DNA of 35,693 bases from Actinomycetota bacterium (GTDB taxonomy: Bacteria; Actinomycetota; Geothermincolia; Fen-727; Anoxymicrobiaceae). The DNA lies in the NCBI GenBank assembly GCA_016927325.1, contig JAFGMY010000058.1:1-35693 (forward strand), written 5' to 3'. Made by a program: the position numbers and the translations under genes. Each line of letters starts with the position of its first letter. Position 1 is the first letter of the stretch. Below are positions 14,844 to 23,215 of this stretch, in pieces. Under the pieces are notes generated by a model. The model was not told the DNA's origin and searched no databases. It saw nothing but the letters and a program-made list of their open reading frames with translations.

Positions 14844-15896
14844 GTGAAGGAAACATCATCAAAAAAGATCGGCCTGGCTTTCAGCGGCGGGCTGGACAGT
14901 ACCGCGGCCGGTATTATCCTCAAGAATGAAGGGCATGAGATAATCGCGGTTACGATGTCGATAGAGACCGATGAAAACGAGATAATAATTGAACGTGCCT
15001 CACGAATCGCGCGCAAGGCGGGTTTCGTGCACAAAATCATCGACCTTAACGCCGAGTTCAAAAGAGAGGTAATCTCCCCATTTATAAAAGCCTACGAGAG
15101 CGGTATGACCCCAAACCCCTGTATCCGCTGTAACCGGGATATCAAGTTCGGTGCCCTCATGAGAAAGACGCTCGATTTCGGATGCGACCTCTTTGCAACC
15201 GGCCACTATGTAAGGTTGCTCGGAAACAGCAGCAAAAAGCAGTGCCTGAAACGTGGAATAGACAGCAGGAAGGATCAAAGCTATATGCTGTGGACGCTCG
15301 GCCAGGCGGTCCTTGGGAATTCGATCTTTCCTCTTGGTAACACCACCAAGGAGAATATACGCAGGCTGGTCCGCGAGACCGGCATCGAAGACAATGCTCC
15401 CGAAAGCCAGGACATCTGTTTTCTTGCCGGCAGGAGCTACCGTTCTCTGTTCGACGGCCGTGCTGAAGGCACCAACACGGGTCCGGTCTACACAGTGGAC
15501 GGAACCGTTATTGGAAAACACAAAGGGCTCACATACTACACGATAGGACAGAGAAAGGGACTCGATCTCGGGACCCATGAGGCCATGTTTGTGGTAAAGA
15601 TCGACCCTGAAGACAACTCGATTACCGTTGGCGGCAGAGAAGACCTGAAGTGCGTGGGGTTTACAGTGTCCGAGCTGAACTTCATTGAAGGGTTGCCGCC
15701 CGCCCGGAGTTTCAAATGTGAGGTCGAAACACGGTACAGGGGCCCGCTGGCCTGTGCAGATGTCAAACTAATAAACAGCTCGGAAGGTATTGTGAGTTAC
15801 AGTGAACCGGGCTTCCGGGGAGCCCCCGGGCAATCGGCAGTTTTCTACCGGGGTGATACCCTCCTGGGTGGAGGAGTCATCAACCGGGAACAGTAG
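14844..15896 (+). CDS. mnmA: tRNA-uridine 2-sulfurtransferase MnmA, CxxC type
   Basis: ATP-dependent thiolation of U34 in the tRNAs for Lys, Glu and Gln. The 350-aa protein has the PP-loop SGGLDST at residues 14-20, ATGHY, the KDQSYMLW segment, SQDICFL with C192, and the C-terminal GQRKGLDLG region. The first active-site motif reads NPCIRCN: C96 matches the usual catalytic Cys of N-P-D-x-x-C-N, but the usual Asp is also Cys (C93). This leaves three cysteines (C93, C96, C192) that could bind an Fe-S cluster. The start is a GTG with GGAG 7 nt upstream. It is divergent from the homocysteine operon and ends 26 nt from the convergent lipid kinase gene. Confidence 0.88.
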   Translation: MKETSSKKIGLAFSGGLDSTAAGIILKNEGHEIIAVTMSIETDENEIIIERASRIARKAGFVHKIIDLNAEFKREVISPFIKAYESGMTPNPCIRCNRDIKFGALMRKTLDFGCDLFATGHYVRLLGNSSKKQCLKRGIDSRKDQSYMLWTLGQAVLGNSIFPLGNTTKENIRRLVRETGIEDNAPESQDICFLAGRSYRSLFDGRAEGTNTGPVYTVDGTVIGKHKGLTYYTIGQRKGLDLGTHEAMFVVKIDPEDNSITVGGREDLKCVGFTVSELNFIEGLPPARSFKCEVETRYRGPLACADVKLINSSEGIVSYSEPGFRGAPGQSAVFYRGDTLLGGGVINREQ

Positions 15897-15922
15897 CGTC
15901 ACACAGGCAACGGCCGTACGCA

Positions 15923-16978
15923 CTATCGCCCGAATGGACACGATGAAGGTACGATCAACTCAATTGCCTTCGGAATGACTTCGGCTGCGAACGGGGCTTC
16001 ACCGATTACCTCCCCGTCCGATTGAACCAGCAGTCTGTCCGCGGACGTTACCTTGACCGATTTGCCCCTTAACACTATTACCGAGGGGTCCTCCACATGT
16101 TTGCCCTTGAATACCCCCGGAATATTCCTGAGCATTCTCAGCTTGGCAAGTAACCTGCGGCCGATGGACCTTGGCGGAACACTTTCACCGGGCGGCAAAT
16201 CCACAATCGGATCGCCGTAGCCGGCTCCCAGCACTACTATCTCGAACAGCCCGTCGTCAGGTTCGGCGCTGGGCGCAATCCACATCCTGCCTCCAAAATA
16301 CTGGCAGTTAGCGAAGATAACCGAAGTGGCAACCACCCTGACCCGGCTGCCGTCTATCTCCAGTTGGATATCCCTTTCCTTATAGGTGATATACGTCACA
16401 AGGAGGCTTATCAGGTAAACGGGTGTTCCTCCTATTGTTGCAGCGATCCAGTCCGGCACATGGTTTGCGAAATCTGTCACCTCCGCGTCAAATCCCAGGC
16501 CGGTAATGTTTATGAAGTACCCGGTGCGGTCGTTTCCGTTGGAGCGGTAACTCATCCTGCCGGCGTCTATCACGCTTCGCTCACCCGATGAAAGCAACGA
16601 CACGGCACTCCTGACATCCTGGGGGATCTTGACAGTCCGGCAGAAATCGCCCCCTTTTCCGCACGGTATAACCCCGAGAACCGCGCGTTTCTTGCGGGGG
16701 ACGGCCATCAAACCGTTCACGACCTCGTAGACCGTTCCGTCCCCCCCGACGGCAACAACCAGACCATACCCTTGAGAACACGCTTTTTCGGCGAGCCCGG
16801 CGGCATCGCCCGGGAACCGGGTAAAAACAAAATCATAGTCAACGCCGCCGGCTTTAAGCTGAATTTGAAGTTCGTCCCAGATTCTAACCGGTGTGCCGTC
16901 GCCGGCTTTGGGATTTACTATCAACATGGTCTTTGGAAAACCGGCCGTCTTTTCACTGTCCGGCAACTTATTACTCAT
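15923..16978 (-). CDS. Diacylglycerol-kinase-family lipid kinase
   Basis: A 351-aa member of the DAGK catalytic-domain family (DgkB/YegS/BmrU-like), which phosphorylates diacylglycerol or a similar lipid at the inner membrane face. Features are VNPKAGDG at residues 21-28, the ATP-binding VGGDGTVYEVVNGL (GGDGT at 78-82), and ITGLGFDAEV in the C-terminal beta-sandwich domain. The second loop reads GKGGDFCRT rather than the common GTGNDFAR, a variation also met in some other bacteria. GGAGAGGTGGG upstream of the ATG supports the start. It converges with mnmA and is divergent from the FAD oxidoreductase. The lipid substrate cannot be told. Confidence 0.85.
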   Translation of the reverse strand: MSNKLPDSEKTAGFPKTMLIVNPKAGDGTPVRIWDELQIQLKAGGVDYDFVFTRFPGDAAGLAEKACSQGYGLVVAVGGDGTVYEVVNGLMAVPRKKRAVLGVIPCGKGGDFCRTVKIPQDVRSAVSLLSSGERSVIDAGRMSYRSNGNDRTGYFINITGLGFDAEVTDFANHVPDWIAATIGGTPVYLISLLVTYITYKERDIQLEIDGSRVRVVATSVIFANCQYFGGRMWIAPSAEPDDGLFEIVVLGAGYGDPIVDLPPGESVPPRSIGRRLLAKLRMLRNIPGVFKGKHVEDPSVIVLRGKSVKVTSADRLLVQSDGEVIGEAPFAAEVIPKAIELIVPSSCPFGR

Positions 16979-17116
16979 CGGGGCAACCCACCTCTCCTGG
17001 AAGTGCCGACACCTGATAATAGCGCAAACGTTGCGGTATTAAACATCCCATCTGGTATATCGCCGGTTTAACTCAGTCTGCGCCGTCATGAAGGCAAACA
17101 ACAGCCTCCAGGGAAT

Positions 17117-17122
17117 TATAAT
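17117..17122 (+). promoter_or_regulatory. Candidate -10 box upstream of the FAD oxidoreductase
   Basis: A perfect TATAAT lies 34 nt before the start codon in AT-rich DNA (GAATTATAATATATAG). No convincing -35 hexamer is seen 16-18 nt upstream. Confidence 0.35.
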
Positions 17123-17155
17123 ATATAGAGGGGATCTTTAACCGGGAGGGGCTTA

Positions 17156-18445
17156 ATGAGTGCTGATGTTATCGTTGTCGGCGCGGGTTACGGCGGATTG
17201 ACGGCGGGGGCGATACTCGCCAATAACGGGCTCGAGGTTGAGGTCCACGAAATGACCGGCCATATCGGTGGCCGTGCGACTTTCGACCGCAAAGACGGCT
17301 TCCTTGTGGATTACGGTATTCACGCAAACCGGTTCGCGGATGAAGGCGCGGCGGCGGAGGCCTTGAGAGAGATCGGCCATGAAATGGAGTTTCTCCCGCC
17401 GGGAAAACCCCGCATCCACAAGGATGGGTGTTTTGCCGATTTTCCCACTTCCCCCTCACGGTTCCTGACGGAAAAATCGCTCTCTTTTTCCAACAGGGTC
17501 TTGTCGGCGGCCGGCCTTCTTAAGCTCGCATCGGCAAACGAAGAGAAAAGCAACGACAAGGTGATAAGGGACTTGATCCTGGGAAAGGACCGTCCCCAGA
17601 TAGAACGGTTATTCGAAACACTGTGCGGGGTATGCATAGTGTCTCCGGATATTGATGACACGAGCGCTGGAGTAATGTCGGCATTTTTAAAAAAAGCCCT
17701 CAAGGCGAAAGACAACACCGGCTATCCAAGACGGGGAACCAGCCAGATAATAGGTGCGCTGGAGAGCAAGATAAGGGAATCGGGACGTATTGTCACGAAC
17801 AGCAGGGTCAAAGGTCTGTTCGAATCGGCCGGTACTCTGCGCGGCGCCAATGTGAGAGATGAAAAGATCGAATCAAGAGCTATAGTGCTCGCAGTCCCTG
17901 CCGGAAGGACCGCCGAACTGCTGAAAGATATCATGCCGGCAGGGTATCTCGAGACGCATTCTTCGATTACACCAACCGCCGGAATATCCATCGACCTCTG
18001 CCTCCGGCGGAAAGTATCGGATATCGACGGCCTGATTATCACCGATTCTCCTTTTACGGTAGGCCAGTTCACATCCAATATCGACATCGACACGGCCCCC
18101 GAGGGAAAACAGCTGGCCACGTGGCTGTACCCGCTGCCGGTTGAAGTAATGCACAACAGAGACCTCGTTGAAGCGGAAGAAATAAGAATGAGAGCGGTAA
18201 TAGAGAGTATGTTTGACGGCATCATGAGCCAGGTCGAGTGGGAGCGCACATTACGCCTCAACATGATCGACGGGTTCGTACCCCGGCCCGGCCAGACGTT
18301 AAAAGACCGGCCGAAGGTGGAAAACCCGCATATACCGAATCTCTTCCATGCCGGGGACAGCATTTCCGCACCGGGCACCGGAGGTGATGTCGCTTTTTCC
18401 AGCGGAGTCGCGGCGGCAGGAAAAGTAATGGAATATTTGAAATAG
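17156..18445 (+). CDS. FAD-dependent oxidoreductase, phytoene-desaturase/amine-oxidase superfamily
   Basis: This 429-aa flavoprotein has the N-terminal Rossmann motif VVGAGYGGLTAGAILANNG, followed by the GGRA FAD-binding motif, and a C-terminal FAD motif NLFHAGDSISAPGTGGDVAFSSG. The overall order matches CrtI-like or protoporphyrinogen-oxidase-like proteins. It is shorter than most carotenoid desaturases (~490-510 aa), and no carotenoid gene is adjacent; a CruF/DUF422-like gene lies 16 kb away. The substrate is unknown. GGGAGGGG 4 nt before the ATG is a strong ribosome site. It heads a plus-strand run with the methyltransferase 10 nt downstream, so it is co-transcribed with the alpha-glucan genes. 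Confidence 0.75.
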   Translation: MSADVIVVGAGYGGLTAGAILANNGLEVEVHEMTGHIGGRATFDRKDGFLVDYGIHANRFADEGAAAEALREIGHEMEFLPPGKPRIHKDGCFADFPTSPSRFLTEKSLSFSNRVLSAAGLLKLASANEEKSNDKVIRDLILGKDRPQIERLFETLCGVCIVSPDIDDTSAGVMSAFLKKALKAKDNTGYPRRGTSQIIGALESKIRESGRIVTNSRVKGLFESAGTLRGANVRDEKIESRAIVLAVPAGRTAELLKDIMPAGYLETHSSITPTAGISIDLCLRRKVSDIDGLIITDSPFTVGQFTSNIDIDTAPEGKQLATWLYPLPVEVMHNRDLVEAEEIRMRAVIESMFDGIMSQVEWERTLRLNMIDGFVPRPGQTLKDRPKVENPHIPNLFHAGDSISAPGTGGDVAFSSGVAAAGKVMEYLK

Positions 18446-18455
18446 GCTTTATATA

Positions 18456-19205
18456 TTGAAAAACACCAGACACGAACTCAAGCTTACCGGCGAGAGGACT
18501 TTGCCGGGCCACAAGGAAGAAAACTACTGGTTTACCAGACATGTCGCGGCTTACCGTTACGCGGCCTCATTGTCTGAAAACCTGAGCGTAGCCGATATCG
18601 GCTGTGGAGAAGGTTACGGAACGGCCATGGTCGCCGCAATGGCTAAAGAGGTGACGGGAGTAGATGCCGCGCCGGAGGTCATGGAACACGCCGTGATAAA
18701 ATACGAAAGGGACAACCTGTGTTACAGGGTAATGGACGCAGCGGCTCTGGATTTTCCTTCGCGCCGGTTTAATATGGTTGTATCCCTTCAGGTAATAGAG
18801 CATCTGGCAACCGCGGACGGCTTTCTTGAAGAGATTAAGCGAGTACTCCTTCCCGGTGGGACCGCGATTATTTCAACGCCGAACAGGCTCAAGATCTCAC
18901 CGGGTTCCGACACGCCGTTGAACCCTTTCCATTTGAGGGAGTTCACCCCCGAAGAGCTGCGTGGACTGCTTCTCGATCATTTCAAAACGGTCAAGATCGC
19001 CGGTCTGTTTCACGCCGGATGGCTGAGGGTCAACGATTTCCTGAAGTTCGTGGATTTCATTAAGTACTACGAGATGGGAAAATTGAACCTGAGGTACTGG
19101 ACCCATCAGTTCCTCACCCCGCTGGTCCATGAACGGAACTTCCGGATCGGTGAAAAGAACGTGGACCGGTGCCAGGATATAATCGCGATATGCGAAAAGA
19201 GTTGA
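18456..19205 (+). CDS. Class I SAM-dependent methyltransferase
   Basis: A 249-aa methyltransferase with motif I VADIGCGEGYGTAMVAA, an acidic residue after strand 2 (VTGVDAAPEV), motif IV-like FNMVVSLQVIEHL and motif VI LLPGGTAIISTPN, the usual UbiE/Methyltransf_11 arrangement. The N-terminus (TGERTLPGHKEENYWFTRH) resembles sugar- or glycan-associated methyltransferases, but this is suggestive only. The start in the track is a TTG with no strong Shine-Dalgarno, so coupling to the preceding gene 10 nt upstream is likely. The substrate is unknown; the context (glucan synthesis genes) could mean methylation of a polysaccharide, which would be inference. Confidence 0.75.
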   Translation: MKNTRHELKLTGERTLPGHKEENYWFTRHVAAYRYAASLSENLSVADIGCGEGYGTAMVAAMAKEVTGVDAAPEVMEHAVIKYERDNLCYRVMDAAALDFPSRRFNMVVSLQVIEHLATADGFLEEIKRVLLPGGTAIISTPNRLKISPGSDTPLNPFHLREFTPEELRGLLLDHFKTVKIAGLFHAGWLRVNDFLKFVDFIKYYEMGKLNLRYWTHQFLTPLVHERNFRIGEKNVDRCQDIIAICEKS

Positions 19206-19246
19206 ATGAAAACTCCCGGAAACGAGAACAGGGTGAACCGCTGACC

Positions 19247-20839
19247 ATGTTGAAAGGCTACTTCTCTTTCGTCCTGCACACACATATGCCTTACGTAAGG
19301 AAGAACGGCAAGTTTCCGGTAGGTGAAGACTGGCTTTACCAGGTCTTATCGGATACGTATATCCCCCTCCTGGGAACCCTGGCGGAGCTGGAACACGAAG
19401 GAATCCGTTCCTGCATGGCGGTCACTTTAACGCCCGTGCTGTGTGAACAGCTCCGGGACCCTTATGTCCGGGAACAGACAACAGAGTACTTCAAAACCAT
19501 GATCAAGCACACCGAAGAAGACATCAAGGAGTTCAGCCGCGACAACGACCGGTTGCGGCTGGAACTGGCAAAGTCGTACCTCGACGATTTCAGACGCAGG
19601 CTCAAGGCATATGCCGCTATCGACGGCGATATCCTGGGGGCTTTCAGGTATTTCGAAAAGAGTGGAATGATCGAAACCATAGGTTCCTGCGCCACCCATG
19701 CGTTTCTGCCCGCGCAAAAACACCGGCAGGATATTACGTCACAGGTGTTGATCGGGCTGCACTCCCACCGCGAAAACCTCGGCACCAATCCAAAAGGTTT
19801 CTGGTTGCCGGAGTGCGGCTACAGAGACGGGATCGAGGATATCCTCGATACAGAGGGAATCGATTACCTTATCGTCGATCCGTCCGCCCTGCCGCATGTT
19901 GCCGGCAACTTCCCTTGTTATATCGGCGGCTCGAACATAACGGCGCTCAAGAGGAATAAAAACACCCACCTGAATGTGTGGTCACCGAGTGTCGGTTATC
20001 CGGGTGACGGGAACTATCTCGACTCGGTGAAAAGGCACCACAACTCCGGGCTTTATTACTGGAAAGTGACGGGCAGGGGTGTCTCCATTGAAGACAAGGA
20101 GCTCTACGTTCCCAATAACGCGCTGGCCAGAGCCTTTGACCACTGCGGACATTTCATTAAAAACATCCAGGAGGAACTCGACAAGGATCTCAGCCCGAAA
20201 ACGGTCCCCGGTGGAGACCTCAAACCTTCAGAGTTCCGTGAAATGAAAATGGCTGAAAAACACGATATTCATCCTCTCGTCCTTGCGAGCTACGATACCG
20301 AGCTTTTCGGCCACGCGTGGAGGGAAGGTGTGTACTGGATCGAAATAACTTTGAGGTCGCTGGCCGCCTCTGAATCAATCAGGCTCGCCCTCCCTCATCA
20401 ATACCTGGAAAGCAACCCCCCTGCCGATTCCTGCCGGCCGCTCGGCACAACCTGGGGCGAAAACAATGACGATTCAACCTGGGTAAATCCCGAGACCTCC
20501 TGGATCTGGGAAAATCTTGAAAAAGCCCAGGAGCGGTTCTCCACGGTAAGCAGAAAACACACGGGTCCGGAAGAGGAGAACTCAAGACAGGCCCTGGAGC
20601 AGGCGGCGCGGGAGCTTCTGCTTCTCGAATCCAGTGACTGGCCCTTTATGGTTGCAAAAGACAGGGCGAAAAAGTATGCTACCGAAAGGTTCAACAACCA
20701 TCTGGAGCGGTTCGATATTATAGTCGGCGCTCTTGAGAAAGGCAACCTGGAGAGTATCCGGAAGGAACTTGAAGAAATCGAGAACCTGGACAATATCTTC
20801 CGCGGGTCCATTCGGGATATTACATCATATTTCAGGTAG
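19247..20839 (+). CDS. GH57 1,4-alpha-glucan branching enzyme
   Basis: This 530-aa GH57 protein cuts and re-attaches alpha-1,4 chains to make alpha-1,6 branches in glycogen-like polymers. It starts MLKGYFSFVLHTHMPYVR, the classic first conserved region. Region 3 reads GFWLPECGYRDG with the catalytic nucleophile E189, and region 4 reads YDTELFGHAW with the acid/base D350, positions very close to those of characterised GH57 branching enzymes. Its C-terminal part is the DUF1957-type helical domain. The track ORF begins 26 codons earlier and overlaps the methyltransferase; the internal ATG at 19247 fits the family N-terminus. It lies 18 nt upstream of a GT4 glycosyltransferase, a pairing common in bacteria that use this glycogen route. 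Confidence 0.88.
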   Translation: MLKGYFSFVLHTHMPYVRKNGKFPVGEDWLYQVLSDTYIPLLGTLAELEHEGIRSCMAVTLTPVLCEQLRDPYVREQTTEYFKTMIKHTEEDIKEFSRDNDRLRLELAKSYLDDFRRRLKAYAAIDGDILGAFRYFEKSGMIETIGSCATHAFLPAQKHRQDITSQVLIGLHSHRENLGTNPKGFWLPECGYRDGIEDILDTEGIDYLIVDPSALPHVAGNFPCYIGGSNITALKRNKNTHLNVWSPSVGYPGDGNYLDSVKRHHNSGLYYWKVTGRGVSIEDKELYVPNNALARAFDHCGHFIKNIQEELDKDLSPKTVPGGDLKPSEFREMKMAEKHDIHPLVLASYDTELFGHAWREGVYWIEITLRSLAASESIRLALPHQYLESNPPADSCRPLGTTWGENNDDSTWVNPETSWIWENLEKAQERFSTVSRKHTGPEEENSRQALEQAARELLLLESSDWPFMVAKDRAKKYATERFNNHLERFDIIVGALEKGNLESIRKELEEIENLDNIFRGSIRDITSYFR

Positions 20840-20857
20840 CAGCGGGGTTCGGTCGTT

Positions 20858-22096
20858 ATGAAGACTTTAATTCTAAGCTGGGAGTACCCGCCTCGGATCA
20901 TAGGCGGCCTGGGAAGGCATGTCTACCATCTGGCCACTTCCCTCGCGAATGAAGGAATTAATGTTCATGTGGTCACCAAAGATCATCCCGATACGCCGGC
21001 ATATGAGTTTTCTCAGGGTGTACACATATACAGGGTCGGCGACTATCCTCCCCGCATCCCACAGGAAGATTGGGTCCCCTGGACATTACAGCTTAATATC
21101 GCCCTGCTGGAGAGGTCCATCTCCCTGATGAACGACCTGGGAAGCGTGGACGTTATTCATGCTCACGACTGGCTCGTAGCACACGCGGCCTCCGGCCTGA
21201 AACACGCTTATCAGGTACCGCTGGTGGCTACGATACACGCCACAGAGTACGGCAGACACCAGGGCCATCTGCCCGGACCGATGAACAGGCTGATCCACCA
21301 GATCGAATGGTGGCTTACCTTTGAATCGGTTAGGACGATATGCTGCAGCCAGTATATGGCCGACCAGGTTGAAAAGATATTCGAGCTTCCGACTGACAAA
21401 ATAGATATCATCCCGAACGGCATAGACACATCCAGCTTCAAGCACGACGTCAATGTCGATTTGCACAGGAGAAAGTATGTGCCGTCCGGAGACAAGCTGG
21501 TCTTCTTTGTAGGACGCCTGGTCTACGAAAAAGGAATCCAGACCGTCATCGAGGCAATGCCCGTGATTCTCAAGGAAGTACCGGACGTCACCTTTGTGGT
21601 CGCCGGTACCGGCCCGCATATGAACCAGCTGCGCGCGATGACGCATGAACTGGGTCTCGACAGAAAAGTCAGATTCACCGGCTATATCGACAACGACACG
21701 CTTTCGGCGTTCTATAAGTACGCCGATCTTACCGTTGTCCCGAGCTTATATGAACCGTTCGGCATGGTAGTGCTCGAATCGATGGCAATGGGCACACCGA
21801 CCATCGTCGCCGACACCGGCGGCCTGAGCGAGATAGTCATACACGAGGAAACGGGACTGAAGTTCCAGGCGGGAGACCCGAAATCCCTGGCTGAAGCCAT
21901 GTTGAGGGTTCTTACCGACGAAAAGCTCGCCGAGAGAATAACCACCGATGCCAGGAGCTACATGGGAGACCGCTACAGCTGGAAAACGATAGCCGACCGG
22001 ACGATCGAGGTATACGAGAAAGCCGGGCGCAACCATGTATATCAACCCCGCAAGCTGGATCTCTGCCCCCCGGTCCCCGGCGAAGCCACCGGTTGA
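20858..22096 (+). CDS. GT4 glycosyltransferase, glycogen-synthase-like
   Basis: A 412-aa GT-B enzyme of family GT4. The N-terminal part has the EYPPRIIGGLGRHVYHL loop that binds the nucleotide-sugar diphosphate, and HAHDWL. The C-terminal part has FVGRLVYEKGIQ and the E-x7-E motif in YEPFGMVVLESMAMG. The K-less PPxxGGLGRH loop resembles the starch/glycogen synthase KxGGL motif, and the pairing with a GH57 branching enzyme is typical for alpha-glucan synthesis. The donor (ADP-glucose, UDP-glucose or maltose-1-phosphate) is not clear, and no glgC is near. It follows the branching enzyme by 18 nt; GCGGGG precedes the ATG at a somewhat long distance. Confidence 0.85.
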   Translation: MKTLILSWEYPPRIIGGLGRHVYHLATSLANEGINVHVVTKDHPDTPAYEFSQGVHIYRVGDYPPRIPQEDWVPWTLQLNIALLERSISLMNDLGSVDVIHAHDWLVAHAASGLKHAYQVPLVATIHATEYGRHQGHLPGPMNRLIHQIEWWLTFESVRTICCSQYMADQVEKIFELPTDKIDIIPNGIDTSSFKHDVNVDLHRRKYVPSGDKLVFFVGRLVYEKGIQTVIEAMPVILKEVPDVTFVVAGTGPHMNQLRAMTHELGLDRKVRFTGYIDNDTLSAFYKYADLTVVPSLYEPFGMVVLESMAMGTPTIVADTGGLSEIVIHEETGLKFQAGDPKSLAEAMLRVLTDEKLAERITTDARSYMGDRYSWKTIADRTIEVYEKAGRNHVYQPRKLDLCPPVPGEATG

Positions 22097-22148
22097 ACAC
22101 CGTGCGGCAATCTACTTAATTAATACCGGTTGGATCTTCATCATGTCC

Positions 22149-22177
22149 AGGTGTCCCGGGATGGACGTTTTTGCAGA
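22149..22177. repeat. Copy of a short dispersed motif (AGGTGTCCC ... ACGTTTTTGCAGA)
   Basis: AGGTGTCCCGGGATGGACG followed by TTTTTGCAGA lies between the convergent GT4 and galT genes. The same end parts (AGGTGTCCC and ACGTCTTTTGCAGA) recur at 30684-30725. It may be a fragment of a dispersed intergenic repeat. Confidence 0.35.
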
Positions 22178-22222
22178 ATGAAAACGAATGCCAGTCGCCG
22201 GTGCCTGACAAACTTGATTTTC

Positions 22223-23215
22223 TCAGCTCCTTAAGAACCCCGCGGCGTGTTCCGGAGTTATCACGTTAATCATCATACCGGTTCCCCACTCGAAAGCCCC
22301 GGGTGTAGAAACCCTGGGAAAGCATTCCAGATGCCAGTGATAATACCCGTAATCGCCGCCGTCACATGGGGCCGAATGTATGTAATAGTTCAGCGGTGGA
22401 TTATTGAACTTCAGGTTCAGTTTCCTCAGTATATCCCGCACCGCTCCGGCAAAACCCTCAATTTGCGAGTCGCTCATGCCGCCGAATGAAGGCTCATGGC
22501 TGTCAGGAATTATCCAGACCTCAAAAGGAAAACGGGAAGCGAAAGGTGTTATGGCAATAAAGCCGCCGGCATCGGCGATGACTCTTTCGCCGGAATCTCT
22601 CTCCCGGCTTATCAAGTCACAGAACACGCACCCGCCTGTCTTTTCCCTGTAATCGAATGAGCCGCGCAACTCCAGTTCCATTAACGGCGGAACCAGCGAA
22701 ACCCCAAAGAGCTGGGTGTGCGGATGTTCCAGGGAAGCGCCCGCCTCGGCACCATGGTTCAGGATCAGATGAATGTAATCCACTTCCGGGTCCATCTCAT
22801 TCACCCGGTAACGCTCCCGGTAGACCTCCATCACCTTCCCGGCGTCCCCCACGGACATCTCGGCCAAATGCCTGCAGTGATCGGGTGAATGGACTATTAC
22901 CTCGTGGGTACCCTCGGCCGCGCATCTTTTGAATAAGCTGTGCGATCCGGCGACCACTTCACAGTGTTTGAAGGCGGGGAACTTATTGGGAACCACGCGC
23001 ACAAGCCACCCTGGGCCGTCGGGGGCGGAACCATCAGGCCTCAATGCGAAGAGTTCGTGCGGAGTCATCCGCTCGTTTCCGGGACAAAACGGACACTCCT
23101 CAGGCCCTGCAACTTCAGCCGACCTTACCTTTGACAAGTCTGAAGGCCGCATCGCCCTTTCGGTGGCAACCACCACCGACCTTCCGGTAACAGCGTCCTG
23201 CCGTAGTTCAGGCAT
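22223..23215 (-). CDS. galT: Galactose-1-phosphate uridylyltransferase
   Basis: Transfers UMP between UDP-glucose and galactose-1-phosphate or similar sugars. The 330-aa HIT-superfamily enzyme has a possible zinc pair CPFCPG (C41, C44), VPNKFPAF, NHGAEAGASLEHPHTQ with the catalytic H164-P-H166-T-Q168 at the same numbers as in E. coli GalT, and a second Cys pair CVFC. The last half repeats the fold, with PFEVWIIPDSH. The ATG overlaps the stop of the upstream hexapeptide transferase gene (TAATG), so the two are translationally coupled. Its place near the glucan genes fits sugar-nucleotide supply. Confidence 0.9.
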   Translation of the reverse strand: MPELRQDAVTGRSVVVATERAMRPSDLSKVRSAEVAGPEECPFCPGNERMTPHELFALRPDGSAPDGPGWLVRVVPNKFPAFKHCEVVAGSHSLFKRCAAEGTHEVIVHSPDHCRHLAEMSVGDAGKVMEVYRERYRVNEMDPEVDYIHLILNHGAEAGASLEHPHTQLFGVSLVPPLMELELRGSFDYREKTGGCVFCDLISRERDSGERVIADAGGFIAITPFASRFPFEVWIIPDSHEPSFGGMSDSQIEGFAGAVRDILRKLNLKFNNPPLNYYIHSAPCDGGDYGYYHWHLECFPRVSTPGAFEWGTGMMINVITPEHAAGFLRS

